Source: JBBDIX01 sp050486225 (GTDB lineage Bacteria; Actinomycetota; Nitriliruptoria; Nitriliruptorales; Nitriliruptoraceae). From it: 64,000 nucleotides of DNA. The notes under the pieces are model-generated. The model saw nothing but the letters and a program-made list of their open reading frames with translations, did not search any database and was not told the origin of the DNA. The first letter of the stretch is position 1. Every line of letters starts with the position of its first letter. The stretch covers positions 296,431-360,430 of the forward strand of contig JBJHCV010000002.1 in assembly GCA_050486225.1 (NCBI GenBank), read 5' to 3'. A program made the translations under genes and the position numbers. Positions 9,113 through 18,867 of the stretch are shown in pieces.

Positions 9113-12100
9113 CAGTGCACCTCCTCGTCGGGTGTGAGGTCGCTGTCGCGACGCGACACCCCGGCCAGCTGTTCGTAGTAGCGCCACCGTTCCGACACGT
9201 CCGCGGCGAGCATCTCTCGCAGACGCGCGGAACGCTGCGGGTCGGACCGTTCGAGCACCGCGTAGCGCGCCTCGGTACGCAGCAGGTCGTCGAGCGGCAC
9301 CGTGGGTGCCTTCGAGTCGAGGTGGAACGGGGCGGTGTCGGCGTCCTCGTCGGGACGGAACCGGTACAGCGGCCAGTAGCCGGACCGCACCGCCAGGTCC
9401 ATCCGGGTCATCGAGTGGCGCATGTCGATGCCGTGGGCGATGCACGTCGAGTACGCGAGCAGCAGCGACGGTCCCGGCCAGGCCTCGGCCTCACGGAACG
9501 CCTTCACGGTCTGCATCTCGTTGGCACCCAGCGCGATCTGGGCCACGTACACGTGCCCGTACTGCATGGCGAGCAGGCCGAGGTCCTTCTTCGCGGTCGA
9601 CTTGCCGGCGGCCGCGAACTTCGCCACCGCGCCTCGCGGGGTTGCCTTCGACGCCTGACCACCCGTGTTCGAGTACACCTCGGTGTCGAGCACCAGCACG
9701 TTGACGTCCTCACCGGACGCCAGCAGGTGGTCGAGACCGCCGAACCCGATGTCGTACGCCCAGCCGTCCCCGCCGACGATCCAGACGTCGCGTCGCACCA
9801 GCACCGAGGCGATCGCAGCGAGGTGCTCGGCGAGCACCGCGTCGTCTCCGCCCTGCGCACGCAGGTCGTCGAGTCGCGCCACGAGCGCCGCGACCCGTTC
9901 CCGCTGCGCGCCGATCTCGGTCTCGTCCGTCTGGGTCGCGCCGACGATCTCGGCCACCAGGTCGTCTCCGATGCGGCCCGCCAGCTGGTGCAGCAGCCCG
10001 ACGGCCACGACGCGCTGTTCGTCGAGCCCGATGCGCAGACCGAGTCCGAACTCGGCGTTGTCCTCGAACAGCGAGTTCGCCCACGCCGGACCACGGCCGT
10101 GGGCGTCGGTGCCCCACGGGGTGGTCGGCAGGTTGCCGCCGTAGATCGACGAGCAGCCCGTGGCGTTGGCGATCACCGACCGGTCCCCGAACAGCTGGCT
10201 GAGCAGCTTCAGGTACGGGGTCTCCCCACAGCCGGCGCAGGCGCCCGACGCCTCGAACAGGGGCTGCAGCGTCTGCGAGTGCTTGACGGTGTCGTGGCGC
10301 ACCGACGTGCGGTCGACGTACGGGATGGCCTCGAACGCCTTCCAGCGGATGCGTTCGACCTCTCGCGTGTCGGCCGCCGGCACCATGTCGATGGCCCGGT
10401 GGCTGGTGTCGCTGCGGCTCACCGCCGGGCACGACTCGACGCACACCCCGCAGCCGGTGCAGTCGTCGGGCGCGACCTGCACGGTCAACAGGTGGTCGGT
10501 CAGGTCACGATCCCGGAACGGCTTGCACAGGAACTCGTCGGGTGCGTCCGCGACCGCGTCGGCCTCGAACACCTTGATCTGGATCGCGGCGTGCGGGCAC
10601 ACGATCGCGCACTTGCCACAGTCGATGCACAGGTCCGGGTCCCACTGGGGCATCTCCTCGGCCAGCGAACGCTTCTCCCAGCGGGCAGTACCCGTCGGGA
10701 ACGTCCCGTCGACAGGCAGGGCCGACACCGGCAGCAGCTCTCCCTCGCCCGCCAGCAGACGCGCGGTGACCCGCTCCACGAACTCGGGAACGTCGCCGGG
10801 CGTGACCGCACGCAACTGCAGCGCCCGTTCGATGGGGTCCCGTCGCGGCGTGCCGGTGACCGCACCGAGCGTGACCTCCTCGAGCGCGCCACGCGCCGCG
10901 GCGACCGCGGCGAGGTTGCGTTCCACGATGACCGGGGCCCGGTCGGCCCAGGTGTCGCGGATCGCGTCGGTGATCGCCTCCATCGCGACGTCGTCGTCGA
11001 GCAGGTCGGTCGCGGTGAACAGCGCCACCTGCATGACCGTGTTGATCCGGCCCGGGATCCCGGCCTCACGGGCGATGCGGTGCGCGTCCACGACGAACAG
11101 CCGCGCGTCACGGTCGACGAGCAGGCGCTGCACGTGCTCGGGCAGCCGGTCCCACACCTCGTCGGCCCCGAACGGGGCGTTGAGCAGCACCGTGCCCCCG
11201 GGACGCAGACGCGCGAACACGTCCAGTCGTTCGAGCAGCCCGAACTGGTGACAGCCGACGACGTCGGCCTCCTCGATCAGGTAGGTCGAACGGATCGGTG
11301 TCGGCGAGAACCGCAGGTGCGACTCGGTGACCGCCCCCGACTTCTTCGAGTCGTAGACGAACGCCCCCTGCACCGACAGGTCGGTGTGGTGCGCGACGAT
11401 CTTCGCGGTGTTCTTGCTCGCACCCACCGTGCCGTCCGAACCGAGCCCGTGCAGGATGACCTGCAGTTCCCCGTCGGGTCGGGCCGACCGCAGGTCCGCG
11501 TCGTCGAGGTCACCGACGTCGAGCGACAGGCCCGTCACGTCGTCGATGATCCCGACCGTGAACCGGCGCTTCGGGTCGTCCGCCGCGAGCTCCGCGAACA
11601 CCCGTGCGGCCATCGCCAGGGTGAACTCCTTGGAGGACAGCCCGTAGCGGCCGCCGATCACGTCCGGCAGCGCAGCACGCCGTCCCGTCATCACGGCCTC
11701 GGCCAGCACGGACATCACGTCGGTGAGCAACGGCTCGCCGAACGCACCGGGTTCCTTCGTGCGGTCGAGCACTGCCACACGTGTCGCGGTGTCCGGAATC
11801 GCCTCGAGGAGCGCCTGTGCGGGAAACGGCCGGAACAGACGCACGGTGACCAGCGCGACCTTCTCCCCGGCGGCACGCAGGTGGTCGACGACCTCGCGCA
11901 GCGTGCCCGACGCGGATCCCATGACCACCACGACCCGCTCGGCGTCGACGTCGCCGTACCGCTCGACGAGCCGGTACTGGCGGCCGACACGCTCCGCCAG
12001 GCGGTCCATCGTCGCCTGCACGATGTCGGGCACCGCGTCGTGGAAACGGTTCGCGGCCTCGCGGGCCTGGAAGAACACGTCGGGGTTCTGGGCGGACCCG

Positions 12101-12774
12101 CGCAGCACCGGTCGGTCCGGGTCGAGCCCGCGCAGCCTGTGCTCCACGATGTCCGACTCGTCCACCAGCGCCGACAGGGTCGCCTCGGTGAGCCGTTCGA
12201 CCACCGCCAGCTCGTGGGAGGTGCGGAAGCCGTCCATGAAGTGCAGGACCGGGACCCGTGACGCGAGCGTGGCGGCGTGTGCGACGGCGGCCAGGTCGTG
12301 GGCTTCCTGGGGACTCGTGGACGACAGCATCGTCCAGCCGGTGCCGCGGGCCGACATCACGTCGGAGTGGTCGCCGAAGATCGACAGGGCATGGGTCGCG
12401 AGCGTGCGGGCGGCCACGTGGATGACCGCCGGGGAGAGCTCACCGGCGATCCGGTACATGTTGGGCAGCATGAGCAGCAGGCCCTGCGACGCCGTGAACG
12501 TCGTCGACAGGCTGCCGGCCTGCACGGCGCCGTGCAGCGCTCCGGCGGCACCCGCCTCGGACTGCAGCTGCACCACGCGTGGCACCGTGCCCCACAGGTT
12601 CTCACGCCCCGCGGTCGCCCAGTCGTCCGCGTGCTCGCCCATCGGTGACGCGGGGGTGATCGGGTACAGGCACACGGTCTCGCTGAGGGCATAGGCGACG
12701 TGGGCGACGGCCTCGTTGCCGTCCATCACGTCGAGGTGGCCCCCGGAGACCTCGTCATGGTCGTTCGACGGCAT
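9112..12774 (-). CDS. nifJ: Pyruvate:ferredoxin (flavodoxin) oxidoreductase
   Basis: A full-length 1220-residue single-chain PFOR, which oxidatively decarboxylates pyruvate to acetyl-CoA and reduces ferredoxin or flavodoxin. Domains in order: pyrimidine-binding N-terminal region (YPITPASPMGEHAD), the transketolase-C-like and EKR regions, a gamma domain (ILHGLGSDGTVGASKNT), two 4Fe-4S motifs near residues 715 and 775 (CIDCGKCAIVCP, CTGCGVCVESCP), a third cluster region (ACAGCGETPY, about 848) and the TPP site GDGWAYDIGFGG (about 1003). TPP-domain residues such as YSNTGGQASKATPRG are intact, so the enzyme looks functional. It starts its own unit, with a possible -10 (TAGGGT) at 12826-12831, and is followed immediately by the PyrD-like gene. 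Its presence implies anaerobic or microaerobic capacity. Confidence 0.97.
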   Translation of the reverse strand: MPSNDHDEVSGGHLDVMDGNEAVAHVAYALSETVCLYPITPASPMGEHADDWATAGRENLWGTVPRVVQLQSEAGAAGALHGAVQAGSLSTTFTASQGLLLMLPNMYRIAGELSPAVIHVAARTLATHALSIFGDHSDVMSARGTGWTMLSSTSPQEAHDLAAVAHAATLASRVPVLHFMDGFRTSHELAVVERLTEATLSALVDESDIVEHRLRGLDPDRPVLRGSAQNPDVFFQAREAANRFHDAVPDIVQATMDRLAERVGRQYRLVERYGDVDAERVVVVMGSASGTLREVVDHLRAAGEKVALVTVRLFRPFPAQALLEAIPDTATRVAVLDRTKEPGAFGEPLLTDVMSVLAEAVMTGRRAALPDVIGGRYGLSSKEFTLAMAARVFAELAADDPKRRFTVGIIDDVTGLSLDVGDLDDADLRSARPDGELQVILHGLGSDGTVGASKNTAKIVAHHTDLSVQGAFVYDSKKSGAVTESHLRFSPTPIRSTYLIEEADVVGCHQFGLLERLDVFARLRPGGTVLLNAPFGADEVWDRLPEHVQRLLVDRDARLFVVDAHRIAREAGIPGRINTVMQVALFTATDLLDDDVAMEAITDAIRDTWADRAPVIVERNLAAVAAARGALEEVTLGAVTGTPRRDPIERALQLRAVTPGDVPEFVERVTARLLAGEGELLPVSALPVDGTFPTGTARWEKRSLAEEMPQWDPDLCIDCGKCAIVCPHAAIQIKVFEADAVADAPDEFLCKPFRDRDLTDHLLTVQVAPDDCTGCGVCVESCPAVSRSDTSHRAIDMVPAADTREVERIRWKAFEAIPYVDRTSVRHDTVKHSQTLQPLFEASGACAGCGETPYLKLLSQLFGDRSVIANATGCSSIYGGNLPTTPWGTDAHGRGPAWANSLFEDNAEFGLGLRIGLDEQRVVAVGLLHQLAGRIGDDLVAEIVGATQTDETEIGAQRERVAALVARLDDLRAQGGDDAVLAEHLAAIASVLVRRDVWIVGGDGWAYDIGFGGLDHLLASGEDVNVLVLDTEVYSNTGGQASKATPRGAVAKFAAAGKSTAKKDLGLLAMQYGHVYVAQIALGANEMQTVKAFREAEAWPGPSLLLAYSTCIAHGIDMRHSMTRMDLAVRSGYWPLYRFRPDEDADTAPFHLDSKAPTVPLDDLLRTEARYAVLERSDPQRSARLREMLAADVSERWRYYEQLAGVSRRDSDLTPDEEVH

Positions 12775-12862
12775 CGGCCGGACTCCCTGACCGAGCGGTG
12801 GACGGTGGTTCGCCGGTCACGGTCGACCCTATGCACCGCATCCCACCGTGCGTGCAGTCGCA

Positions 12863-12882
12863 GGTCCCCTCCTGCAGGGACC
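12863..12882 (-). terminator. Possible terminator hairpin after corC
   Basis: Inverted repeat GGTCCC / GGGACC with an 8-nt loop, 11 bp beyond the corC stop in the direction of transcription. It fits an actinobacterial terminator without a T-run, but the stem is short. Confidence 0.35.
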
Positions 12883-12893
12883 ATCGGCCCGCC

Positions 12894-14192
12894 CTACTCG
12901 AACTGTCCGGCGTCGTCGTCGCCCGACTCGTCGTCCCCGTCCTCGTCCGATGACCCCGGGGCGACCAGCACCTTTCCGACACGTCGTCCCTGCACGGACT
13001 CCACCGTGAGCACGTGCCCGTGCAGTTCCACCGACTCCCCCACCTCCGGCACCCGCCCCAGGGTGCCGAACACGAGCCCACCGACGGTGTCCCAGCCCTC
13101 CTCGGGCAGCGTCGCCGAAAGCATCTCGTTGAGGTCGTCGACCCCGAGCCGCGCGTCGATGCGCAGCACGCCGTCGCCACACACCTCGACGAGGGGTTCC
13201 TCGTGGTCGTGTTCGTCGACGATCTCCCCGACGATCTCCTCGAGGATGTCCTCGATGGTGACCAGGCCGACGATCGCCCCGTACTCGTCGACGACGAGCG
13301 CCATGTGCACGGCCGAGGCCTGCAGGGCACGCAGGAGTTCGTCGACCCGCTTGGTCTCCGGGACGAACGTGGCCTCGCGCACGAGATCGACCCAGTCACC
13401 GCCGTTGCCGTGGTCCGCGACGCGCGCGAGCAGGTCCTTGGCGAACACGATGCCGACGAACTCGTCCGGTTCGTCGGGTTCGTGGACGGGCACGCGTGAG
13501 AACCCCTGCTCGGTGACGGCCGCGATCAGCGCGTCGAGTGGCTCGTCGCGACCCACCGTCACCATGTCGGGGCGCGGAGTCATGATCTCTCGCACCCGCG
13601 TGTCGGCGAGTTCGAAGATCGAGCGGATCATCGCCCGTTCCTCGGGCTCCAGCGCCGGGTTCTCCTCGTCGTCGTCGTGGTCGAGTTCGCGCAGTTCGTC
13701 GTCCGACGCGTACGGACCCGACACCTCGTGGCGTCGCGGCACCAGTCCGCGCCCCGCGACCACGAACAGCCGGGCGACCGGTCCGACCACGCGCACCACG
13801 ACGCGAGCCGACGCGGCGAGCCGGAGCCCGGTGGCCTCCAGGTGGCGCAGCGCGACGGTGCGCGGGGCGACCTCACCGACCACCAGGCTCACCACCACGA
13901 CGGCGACGAGCGCGCCGAGGATCCCCGCCACCGAGGGTGCGACGGCCAGCGCGATGCCGATCGCCGCCGCGACGAGCGCGACGCGTGACACGACCGTGGC
14001 AACGAGCACCGCCGACAGCGCGCTCGACCGGTGTTCGGCGAGCCACAGAAGCGCCGCCGAGCCCCGCTGGTCCTCGTCGTCGAGGCGAAGGGCACGCACG
14101 AGGTTGAGCCGGTCGATCACGGTCTCGATCGCGGCGAGGTAGGCCGTGAACAGCGTGAGGACGACGACCAGCACGCCCAGGGTGGTGGTCAC
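12894..14192 (-). CDS. CNNM/CBS-pair membrane protein (hemolysin, CorC family)
   Basis: A 432-residue protein. An N-terminal CNNM transmembrane domain has helices in about residues 1-150, including GEVAPRTVALR. A tandem CBS pair follows (about 190-320, with IMTPRPDMVTV and VDEYGAIVGLVTIEDILEEIVGEI), then a C-terminal transporter-associated (CorC_HlyC) domain. Relatives act in magnesium or cobalt homeostasis; the hemolysin name is historical. The tail is very acidic (Asp/Glu/Ser). The GTG start at 14192 overlaps the ybeY stop in a GTGA junction. It is the last gene of the hrcA-dnaJ-rsmE-phoH-ybeY unit. Confidence 0.93.
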   Translation of the reverse strand: MTTTLGVLVVVLTLFTAYLAAIETVIDRLNLVRALRLDDEDQRGSAALLWLAEHRSSALSAVLVATVVSRVALVAAAIGIALAVAPSVAGILGALVAVVVVSLVVGEVAPRTVALRHLEATGLRLAASARVVVRVVGPVARLFVVAGRGLVPRRHEVSGPYASDDELRELDHDDDEENPALEPEERAMIRSIFELADTRVREIMTPRPDMVTVGRDEPLDALIAAVTEQGFSRVPVHEPDEPDEFVGIVFAKDLLARVADHGNGGDWVDLVREATFVPETKRVDELLRALQASAVHMALVVDEYGAIVGLVTIEDILEEIVGEIVDEHDHEEPLVEVCGDGVLRIDARLGVDDLNEMLSATLPEEGWDTVGGLVFGTLGRVPEVGESVELHGHVLTVESVQGRRVGKVLVAPGSSDEDGDDESGDDDAGQFE

Positions 14193-14635
14193 GAGTCGGC
14201 CGGATCGAAGGAGGCCAGCAGCCGGTCGGTCAACCCGAACATCTCGCGTTCCTCGTCCGGGGTCGCGTGGTCCATCCCGAGCAGATGCAGCAGCCCGTGG
14301 ACCGTGAGCATCTCCAGTTCGGCCGTCGGGGTGCGGCCGAGCTCCGCGGCCTGCTGGTGGGCGACCTGCGGGCACAGCACGACGTCGCCCAGGATGGCGG
14401 GCGCGCCGGGCGCCGACTCTCCCGGTTCGTCGATCGGGAAGGCGAGCACGTCGGTCGGACCGGACTTCTGCATGTGGCGTTCGTTCAGTTCCGCGATGGT
14501 GGCGGTGTCGACGAGCAGCAGTGACACCTCCATGTCGTCCGGGACCCGACGAGCCGCCAGCACGTGCCGCGCGAGCGCGAGCAGTCGGTCCGTGTCCACC
14601 CCCAGACCCTGCTCGTCGGCGAGGAACACGCTCAC
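14189..14635 (-). CDS. ybeY: Endoribonuclease YbeY
   Basis: A 148-residue zinc metallo-RNase involved in 16S rRNA 3'-end maturation and ribosome quality control. The defining H-x3-H-x5-H motif is present as HGLLHLLGMDH near residue 110. LNERHMQKSGPTDVLAFP is also typical of the family. The GTG start overlaps the phoH stop by 4 bp and the stop overlaps the corC start by 4 bp, so translation is coupled on both sides. Confidence 0.96.
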   Translation of the reverse strand: MSVFLADEQGLGVDTDRLLALARHVLAARRVPDDMEVSLLLVDTATIAELNERHMQKSGPTDVLAFPIDEPGESAPGAPAILGDVVLCPQVAHQQAAELGRTPTAELEMLTVHGLLHLLGMDHATPDEEREMFGLTDRLLASFDPADS

Positions 14636-15720
14636 GGGGCGTTCCTGTCGGGTGTCGCGTGCGCGCCGGGGGTGACCTGAGCGTCGGAGCGTGCCGCGTC
14701 CCGCTCGTCCCAGGCCTCGTAGGCCTCCACGATCCGCTGCACGATCTCGTGGCGGACCACGTCGGTGGGCTGCAGGACGCAGAACCCGACCCCCTCGATG
14801 CCGGTGAGGATGTCGCGCACCAGACGCAGGCCCGACGCACGTCCCGCCGGCAGGTCGACCTGGCTGACGTCGCCGGTGATCACCGCCCGCGAGTTGAACC
14901 CGATGCGGGTCAGGAACATCTTCATCTGTTCGGGGGTGGTGTTCTGCGCCTCGTCGAGCACGATGAACGCGTCGTTGAGGGTGCGCCCCCGCATGTAGGC
15001 CAGCGGCGCGATCTCGATCGTCCCACGATCCACGTGACCGATCAGCTCGTCGGCCTCCATCATGTCGTGGAGTGCGTCCCACAGCGGCCGCAGGTACGGG
15101 TCGATCTTCTCGTGCAGCGTTCCGGGCAGGAACCCGAGTCGTTCGCCCGCCTCGACGGCTGGACGGGTCAGGATGAGGCGGTTCACCTCGCGCTGGCGCA
15201 GCGCACGCACCGCCGCGCCCATCGCCAGGTACGTCTTGCCGGTGCCCGCCGGCCCGATGCCGAACGTCACCGTGTGGTCACGGATCGTGTCGAGGTAGCG
15301 CTTCTGCCCCAGGGTCTTGGGACGGATCGAACGTCCTCGGTGGGTCATGAGCGTGTCGGAGAGCACGTCCGACGGACGCTCGACGGTGTCGGCGCGCACC
15401 ATGTGGATGGCCTGGGTCAGGGTCGCCGCGTCGAGCACCCGGCCGCTGGAGAGCAGCGACACGGACTCCTCGACGAGTCGGACGACGCGAGCGGTCTCGT
15501 CGGGATCGTCCGACGAGACGGTGATCTGGTTGCCGCGCACGTGGACGTCGGCGTCGAACGCGGCCTCGATCTGCCGGAGGTGTTCGTCGTGCGGCCCGAG
15601 CAGGGCGACCATCGAGTGGTCACCGGGCACCGAGAGGGTGATGCGGGCCTGCGGAGCGGTGCGGTCGGCCGCCGTGTCGTCGTGTTCGACGTCCACGACG
15701 GACCGCGATGTGGTCACCAC
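14632..15720 (-). CDS. phoH: PhoH family ATPase
   Basis: About 362 residues, with an N-terminal KH-like RNA-binding part and a RecA-like ATPase/helicase core. The core shows Walker A GPAGTGKTYLA, then LTRPAVEAGERLGFLPG, the Walker B stretch FIVLDEAQNTTPEQMKMFLTR and sensor GDVSQVDLP. PhoH-like proteins pair with YbeY in rRNA/mRNA handling in many bacteria. The start is uncertain: two consecutive GTG codons at 15720-15715 give a normal length, while an upstream start at 15801 would overlap rsmE by 17 bp. Confidence 0.94.
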   Translation of the reverse strand: MVTTSRSVVDVEHDDTAADRTAPQARITLSVPGDHSMVALLGPHDEHLRQIEAAFDADVHVRGNQITVSSDDPDETARVVRLVEESVSLLSSGRVLDAATLTQAIHMVRADTVERPSDVLSDTLMTHRGRSIRPKTLGQKRYLDTIRDHTVTFGIGPAGTGKTYLAMGAAVRALRQREVNRLILTRPAVEAGERLGFLPGTLHEKIDPYLRPLWDALHDMMEADELIGHVDRGTIEIAPLAYMRGRTLNDAFIVLDEAQNTTPEQMKMFLTRIGFNSRAVITGDVSQVDLPAGRASGLRLVRDILTGIEGVGFCVLQPTDVVRHEIVQRIVEAYEAWDERDAARSDAQVTPGAHATPDRNAP

Positions 15721-15784
15721 GAGTGGGTGGAACTCCTGGTCCGGCAGGCCATGGCGTGCCCTCAGGATACCGCCGGGACCGCGC

Positions 15785-16516
15785 TCACGACCAGCGCCCA
15801 CACGCTGCGGCGATCACCGCCACCGCTGCCGCCGCCGCGTGCTCGGTGCGCAGCACCGTGGGACCGAGCCCGACCACCCGACCGCCCCGTGCCTCGAGCG
15901 CCTCGATCTCCGCGTCGGAGAACCCTCCCTCCGGGCCGACGACCACGGTCACCGTGTCGTCGGGATCGACCTGGTGCGACGTGAGCACCCGCGGCAGCGG
16001 GGCCTCGGCCCCCGGGTGGGCGACCAGCAGCAGCGCCCCGGGCTCGAACTGCGCGATGGTCGCCGGAGGACGGATGACCGGCAGGCGGGTGCGTCGCGAC
16101 TGCTGGGACGCGGATCTGGCGACGGCATGCAGACGCTGCACCAGCCGGTCGGACCGTTCGCCGGCCGGTCTCACCTCGGTGCGTTCGGTGACCAGTGGCG
16201 TGACGGCGTCGACCCCCAGTTCGGTCACGACCCGAACGACGTCGTCGAGCCTCCGACCCCTGCCGATCGCCTGCACGACGTGCAGGCGCGGGCCCGACGC
16301 CGGATCGGCCACCGGGTCGGACGTCAGCATCGCGACGGACATGTCGAGGACGGCGGGAGCCCAGCGCCCCACCCCGTCGGTGACGACCAGTTCGGATCCG
16401 TCGGTCCGGCGCAGCACCCGCCGCAGGTGGTGGACCTCGGTGTCGGGAAGGTCGACCCGGTCACCGGCGACACGGGCGTCGAGCGACGCGTCGACGACAA
16501 CCAGCGGCGCCGGCAT
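15785..16516 (-). CDS. rsmE: 16S rRNA (uracil1498-N3)-methyltransferase
   Basis: A 243-residue SPOUT-class methyltransferase that uses SAM to methylate U1498 of 16S rRNA. An N-terminal PUA-like part (HHLRRVLRRTDGSELVVTDG) precedes the trefoil-knot region, with VVVGPEGGFSDAEI and LGPTVLRTEHAA forming the SAM pocket. The ATG overlaps the dnaJ stop as TGATG (16514-16518). Position directly after dnaJ is conserved in many bacteria. Confidence 0.95.
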   Translation of the reverse strand: MPAPLVVVDASLDARVAGDRVDLPDTEVHHLRRVLRRTDGSELVVTDGVGRWAPAVLDMSVAMLTSDPVADPASGPRLHVVQAIGRGRRLDDVVRVVTELGVDAVTPLVTERTEVRPAGERSDRLVQRLHAVARSASQQSRRTRLPVIRPPATIAQFEPGALLLVAHPGAEAPLPRVLTSHQVDPDDTVTVVVGPEGGFSDAEIEALEARGGRVVGLGPTVLRTEHAAAAAVAVIAAACGRWS

Positions 16517-17655
16517 CAGCGCTGCAGTGCGTCACGCAGGCGAGCGAACAGGCCGGATCCGGAAGCGTCCAGGGGCTCACCGCGCAGGTCGGCGAAGCGC
16601 CGCAGCAGTTCGCGCTGCTCGTCGTCGAGTCGCGTCGGGATCTCCACACGCACGACGAGTCGGAGGTCCCCGCGGCGGCCGCCGCCCCGGATCGGCACGC
16701 CGGCACGACGCACGAGCAGGACGTCTCCGGGCTGCGTGCCAGCGGGAACCGGGACCTCGACGTCGTGCCCGTCGATGCTCGGGATCGTCAACGTCCCTCC
16801 GAGCGCCGCCTGGGTCACCGGGACGACGACCTCCGCGACGAGGTCGCGTCCCTGTCGTTCGAACAGTTCGTGCTCGGCGATCCGGACCTCGACGAACAGG
16901 TCGCCGGGGGCGCTGCCGTTGCGTCCGGCCTCGCCGGCTCCGCTGACGCGCAGTCGGTCGCCCGGTTCGATGCCCGCAGGGATCTCGACGGTCAGCGACC
17001 GCTTCTCCACCCGGCGGCCCTCACCGGCACAGCCGACACACGGGTCGTCGATGGCGCGTCCACTGCCTCTGCACTGGGGACACGTCGCTGCGGTCGCGAC
17101 CTGACCGAACGCCGTGCGCACGACCTGCTGGACCTGGCCGGCTCCCCCGCACGTGTGGCACCTCCCGGCACCCGCACCGTCGGCCGAACCCGACCCTCCG
17201 CACTGGGTGCACGTGACGGCGACCTCCACCTCGACGTCGCGGGTGACCCCGGTCACGACCTCCTCGAGGGTCACCTCGGTGACGACGAGCACGTCGCGAC
17301 CCGCGGTGCTGCGCCCGGCCCGCCGTCCCCCGAAACCGGACCCGAAGAACGCGTCGATGACGTCGTCGATGCCGCCGAACCCGCCGCCACCACGGAACCC
17401 GAACGGGTCGCCGGCACCCTGCGTGGACGGCGTCCCGTCGTCACCGAACCGGTCGTAGCGCGCTCGGCGCTGGGGGTCCGACAGGACGTGGTGGGCGTGG
17501 GTGACCTTCTTGAAGTCCTCCTCGTCGCCGCCCGCGTCGGGATGGTGCTCCCGCGCGCGGCGCCGATAGGCACGCTTGATCTCCTCGGCCGTCGCGTCGC
17601 GGGCGACGCCGAGCAGTTCGTACAGGTCATCGGGCACGTCGGATCCGACCGTCAT
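16516..17655 (-). CDS. dnaJ: Chaperone DnaJ (HSP40)
   Basis: A 379-residue type I DnaJ, co-chaperone of DnaK. It shows a J domain with the HPD motif (REHHPDAGG, near residue 37), a Gly/Phe-rich linker (DPFGFRGGGGFGG), the zinc-finger region with four CxxCxGxG repeats (CTQCGGSG, CHTCGGAG, CPQCRGSG, CVGCAGEG; residues about 148-210) and the C-terminal substrate-binding domains. The gene lies 24 bp after hrcA, a standard arrangement for heat-shock control. The window also encodes a separate J-domain protein at 18964. Confidence 0.97.
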   Translation of the reverse strand: MTVGSDVPDDLYELLGVARDATAEEIKRAYRRRAREHHPDAGGDEEDFKKVTHAHHVLSDPQRRARYDRFGDDGTPSTQGAGDPFGFRGGGGFGGIDDVIDAFFGSGFGGRRAGRSTAGRDVLVVTEVTLEEVVTGVTRDVEVEVAVTCTQCGGSGSADGAGAGRCHTCGGAGQVQQVVRTAFGQVATAATCPQCRGSGRAIDDPCVGCAGEGRRVEKRSLTVEIPAGIEPGDRLRVSGAGEAGRNGSAPGDLFVEVRIAEHELFERQGRDLVAEVVVPVTQAALGGTLTIPSIDGHDVEVPVPAGTQPGDVLLVRRAGVPIRGGGRRGDLRLVVRVEIPTRLDDEQRELLRRFADLRGEPLDASGSGLFARLRDALQR

Positions 17656-17679
17656 CGGTGGATGCCGACCGCGAGGCGG

Positions 17680-18801
17680 TCAGCGGGACAGGTCTGTGAG
17701 CGTCTCCTGGAGCTGGTCGGCGACCGCCCGGACCGTCGCGAGCACGCCCGCGTAGTCCATCCGGGTCGGTCCGAGCACACCGAGGGACCCGGCACTCACC
17801 AGGCGATAGCGCTGGGCGACGAGCGACGTCGTGCGCAGGTCGGCCACGTCGTTCTCCTGCCCGATGCGCACCGTCGGACGGTCGTCCTCGGTCGCGTCGG
17901 CCAGCATCCGCGCGAGCGTGGCACGCTCCTCGAGCAGCTGCAGGACACGCGACAGCTGCTCGCGCTCCAACGTCTCGTCGCCTGCGAGTGACGCCTGACC
18001 GCCGACGTAGACGTTGTGGACGGTGTCGTCGGTGAGGTCCTCGGCGGTCGCGTCCGCCAGCGCGACGAACACCCCGCGCAGGTCCGCCGGACTGTCGTCC
18101 ACGATCGTGGACAGCACCGCGTGCACGTCCCCGAGCCGGCGACCCACGAGGTGCTCGGCCACCACGGAACGGGCCCGCGTCAGGTCGGACTCGGACAGGT
18201 CGACCGGGACGTCGAGGGTGCGCTTCTCCACCCGGCCGGTGTCGGCGACGAGCAGCAGCATGACCGACCCGGGAGCGAGCGAGATCAGCTCGGCGAGTCG
18301 CACCGACGACGCGTCGATGGCCGGTGCGATCACCAGGGACACGAGCCGGGTCAGCTGGCTGAGCACCGACGACGTCCGCGCGAGCAGGTCCTCCACGTCG
18401 CGAGCGGACCCGAGCAGTTCCTGGACCAGTTCACGCCGCGGGTCGTCGACCCCGGAGCCGTCACGCAGGTCGTCGACGAAGCTGCGGTAGCCCCGGTCCG
18501 TGGGCACACGGCCCGCCGAGGTGTGCGGCTGACGGATGTAGCCCATCTCCTCGAGGGCGGCCATCTCGTTGCGCACGGTCGCGGCCGACACCCCGAGGTC
18601 GGTGACCTCCACGACCCGCTTCGACCCGATGGGCTCCCCGTGAGCGACGTACTCGGTCACGATGGCACGCAGGATCGTGCGCTTGCGCTCGTCGAGCAGC
18701 GCCGAGGAGTCGTCCGCGACAGGCGCATCGTCGGTGGCCGGTGCGGTCAGCTGCGCCTGGAGCCGGACGACGTGGTCGGTGTCGACCATTCGATCGGCCA
18801 T
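17680..18801 (-). CDS. hrcA: Heat-inducible transcription repressor HrcA
   Basis: A 373-residue HrcA, the repressor that binds CIRCE elements ahead of groE/dnaK-type operons. The winged-helix N-terminal region shows ERKRTILRAIVTEYVAHGEPIGSKRVVE and VSAATVRNEMAALEEMGYIRQPHTSAGRVPTDRGYR. A GAF-like regulatory domain follows and ends in GPTRMDYAGV. The N-terminus is about 35 residues longer than usual and Ala/Asp-rich, so a later start is possible. No good CIRCE element was seen upstream. Confidence 0.96.
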   Translation of the reverse strand: MADRMVDTDHVVRLQAQLTAPATDDAPVADDSSALLDERKRTILRAIVTEYVAHGEPIGSKRVVEVTDLGVSAATVRNEMAALEEMGYIRQPHTSAGRVPTDRGYRSFVDDLRDGSGVDDPRRELVQELLGSARDVEDLLARTSSVLSQLTRLVSLVIAPAIDASSVRLAELISLAPGSVMLLLVADTGRVEKRTLDVPVDLSESDLTRARSVVAEHLVGRRLGDVHAVLSTIVDDSPADLRGVFVALADATAEDLTDDTVHNVYVGGQASLAGDETLEREQLSRVLQLLEERATLARMLADATEDDRPTVRIGQENDVADLRTTSLVAQRYRLVSAGSLGVLGPTRMDYAGVLATVRAVADQLQETLTDLSR

Positions 18802-18867
18802 GGGGATCCTCCGGATCGCCCGTCAGCCTATCCGCACGGTCACCCCCCACCTCGGGACGTGATCCAC

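Noticed and set aside
9046..12261. 1000-codon plus-strand frame opposite nifJ
   Set aside because: Composition is that of an antisense frame, while nifJ is intact and full length.
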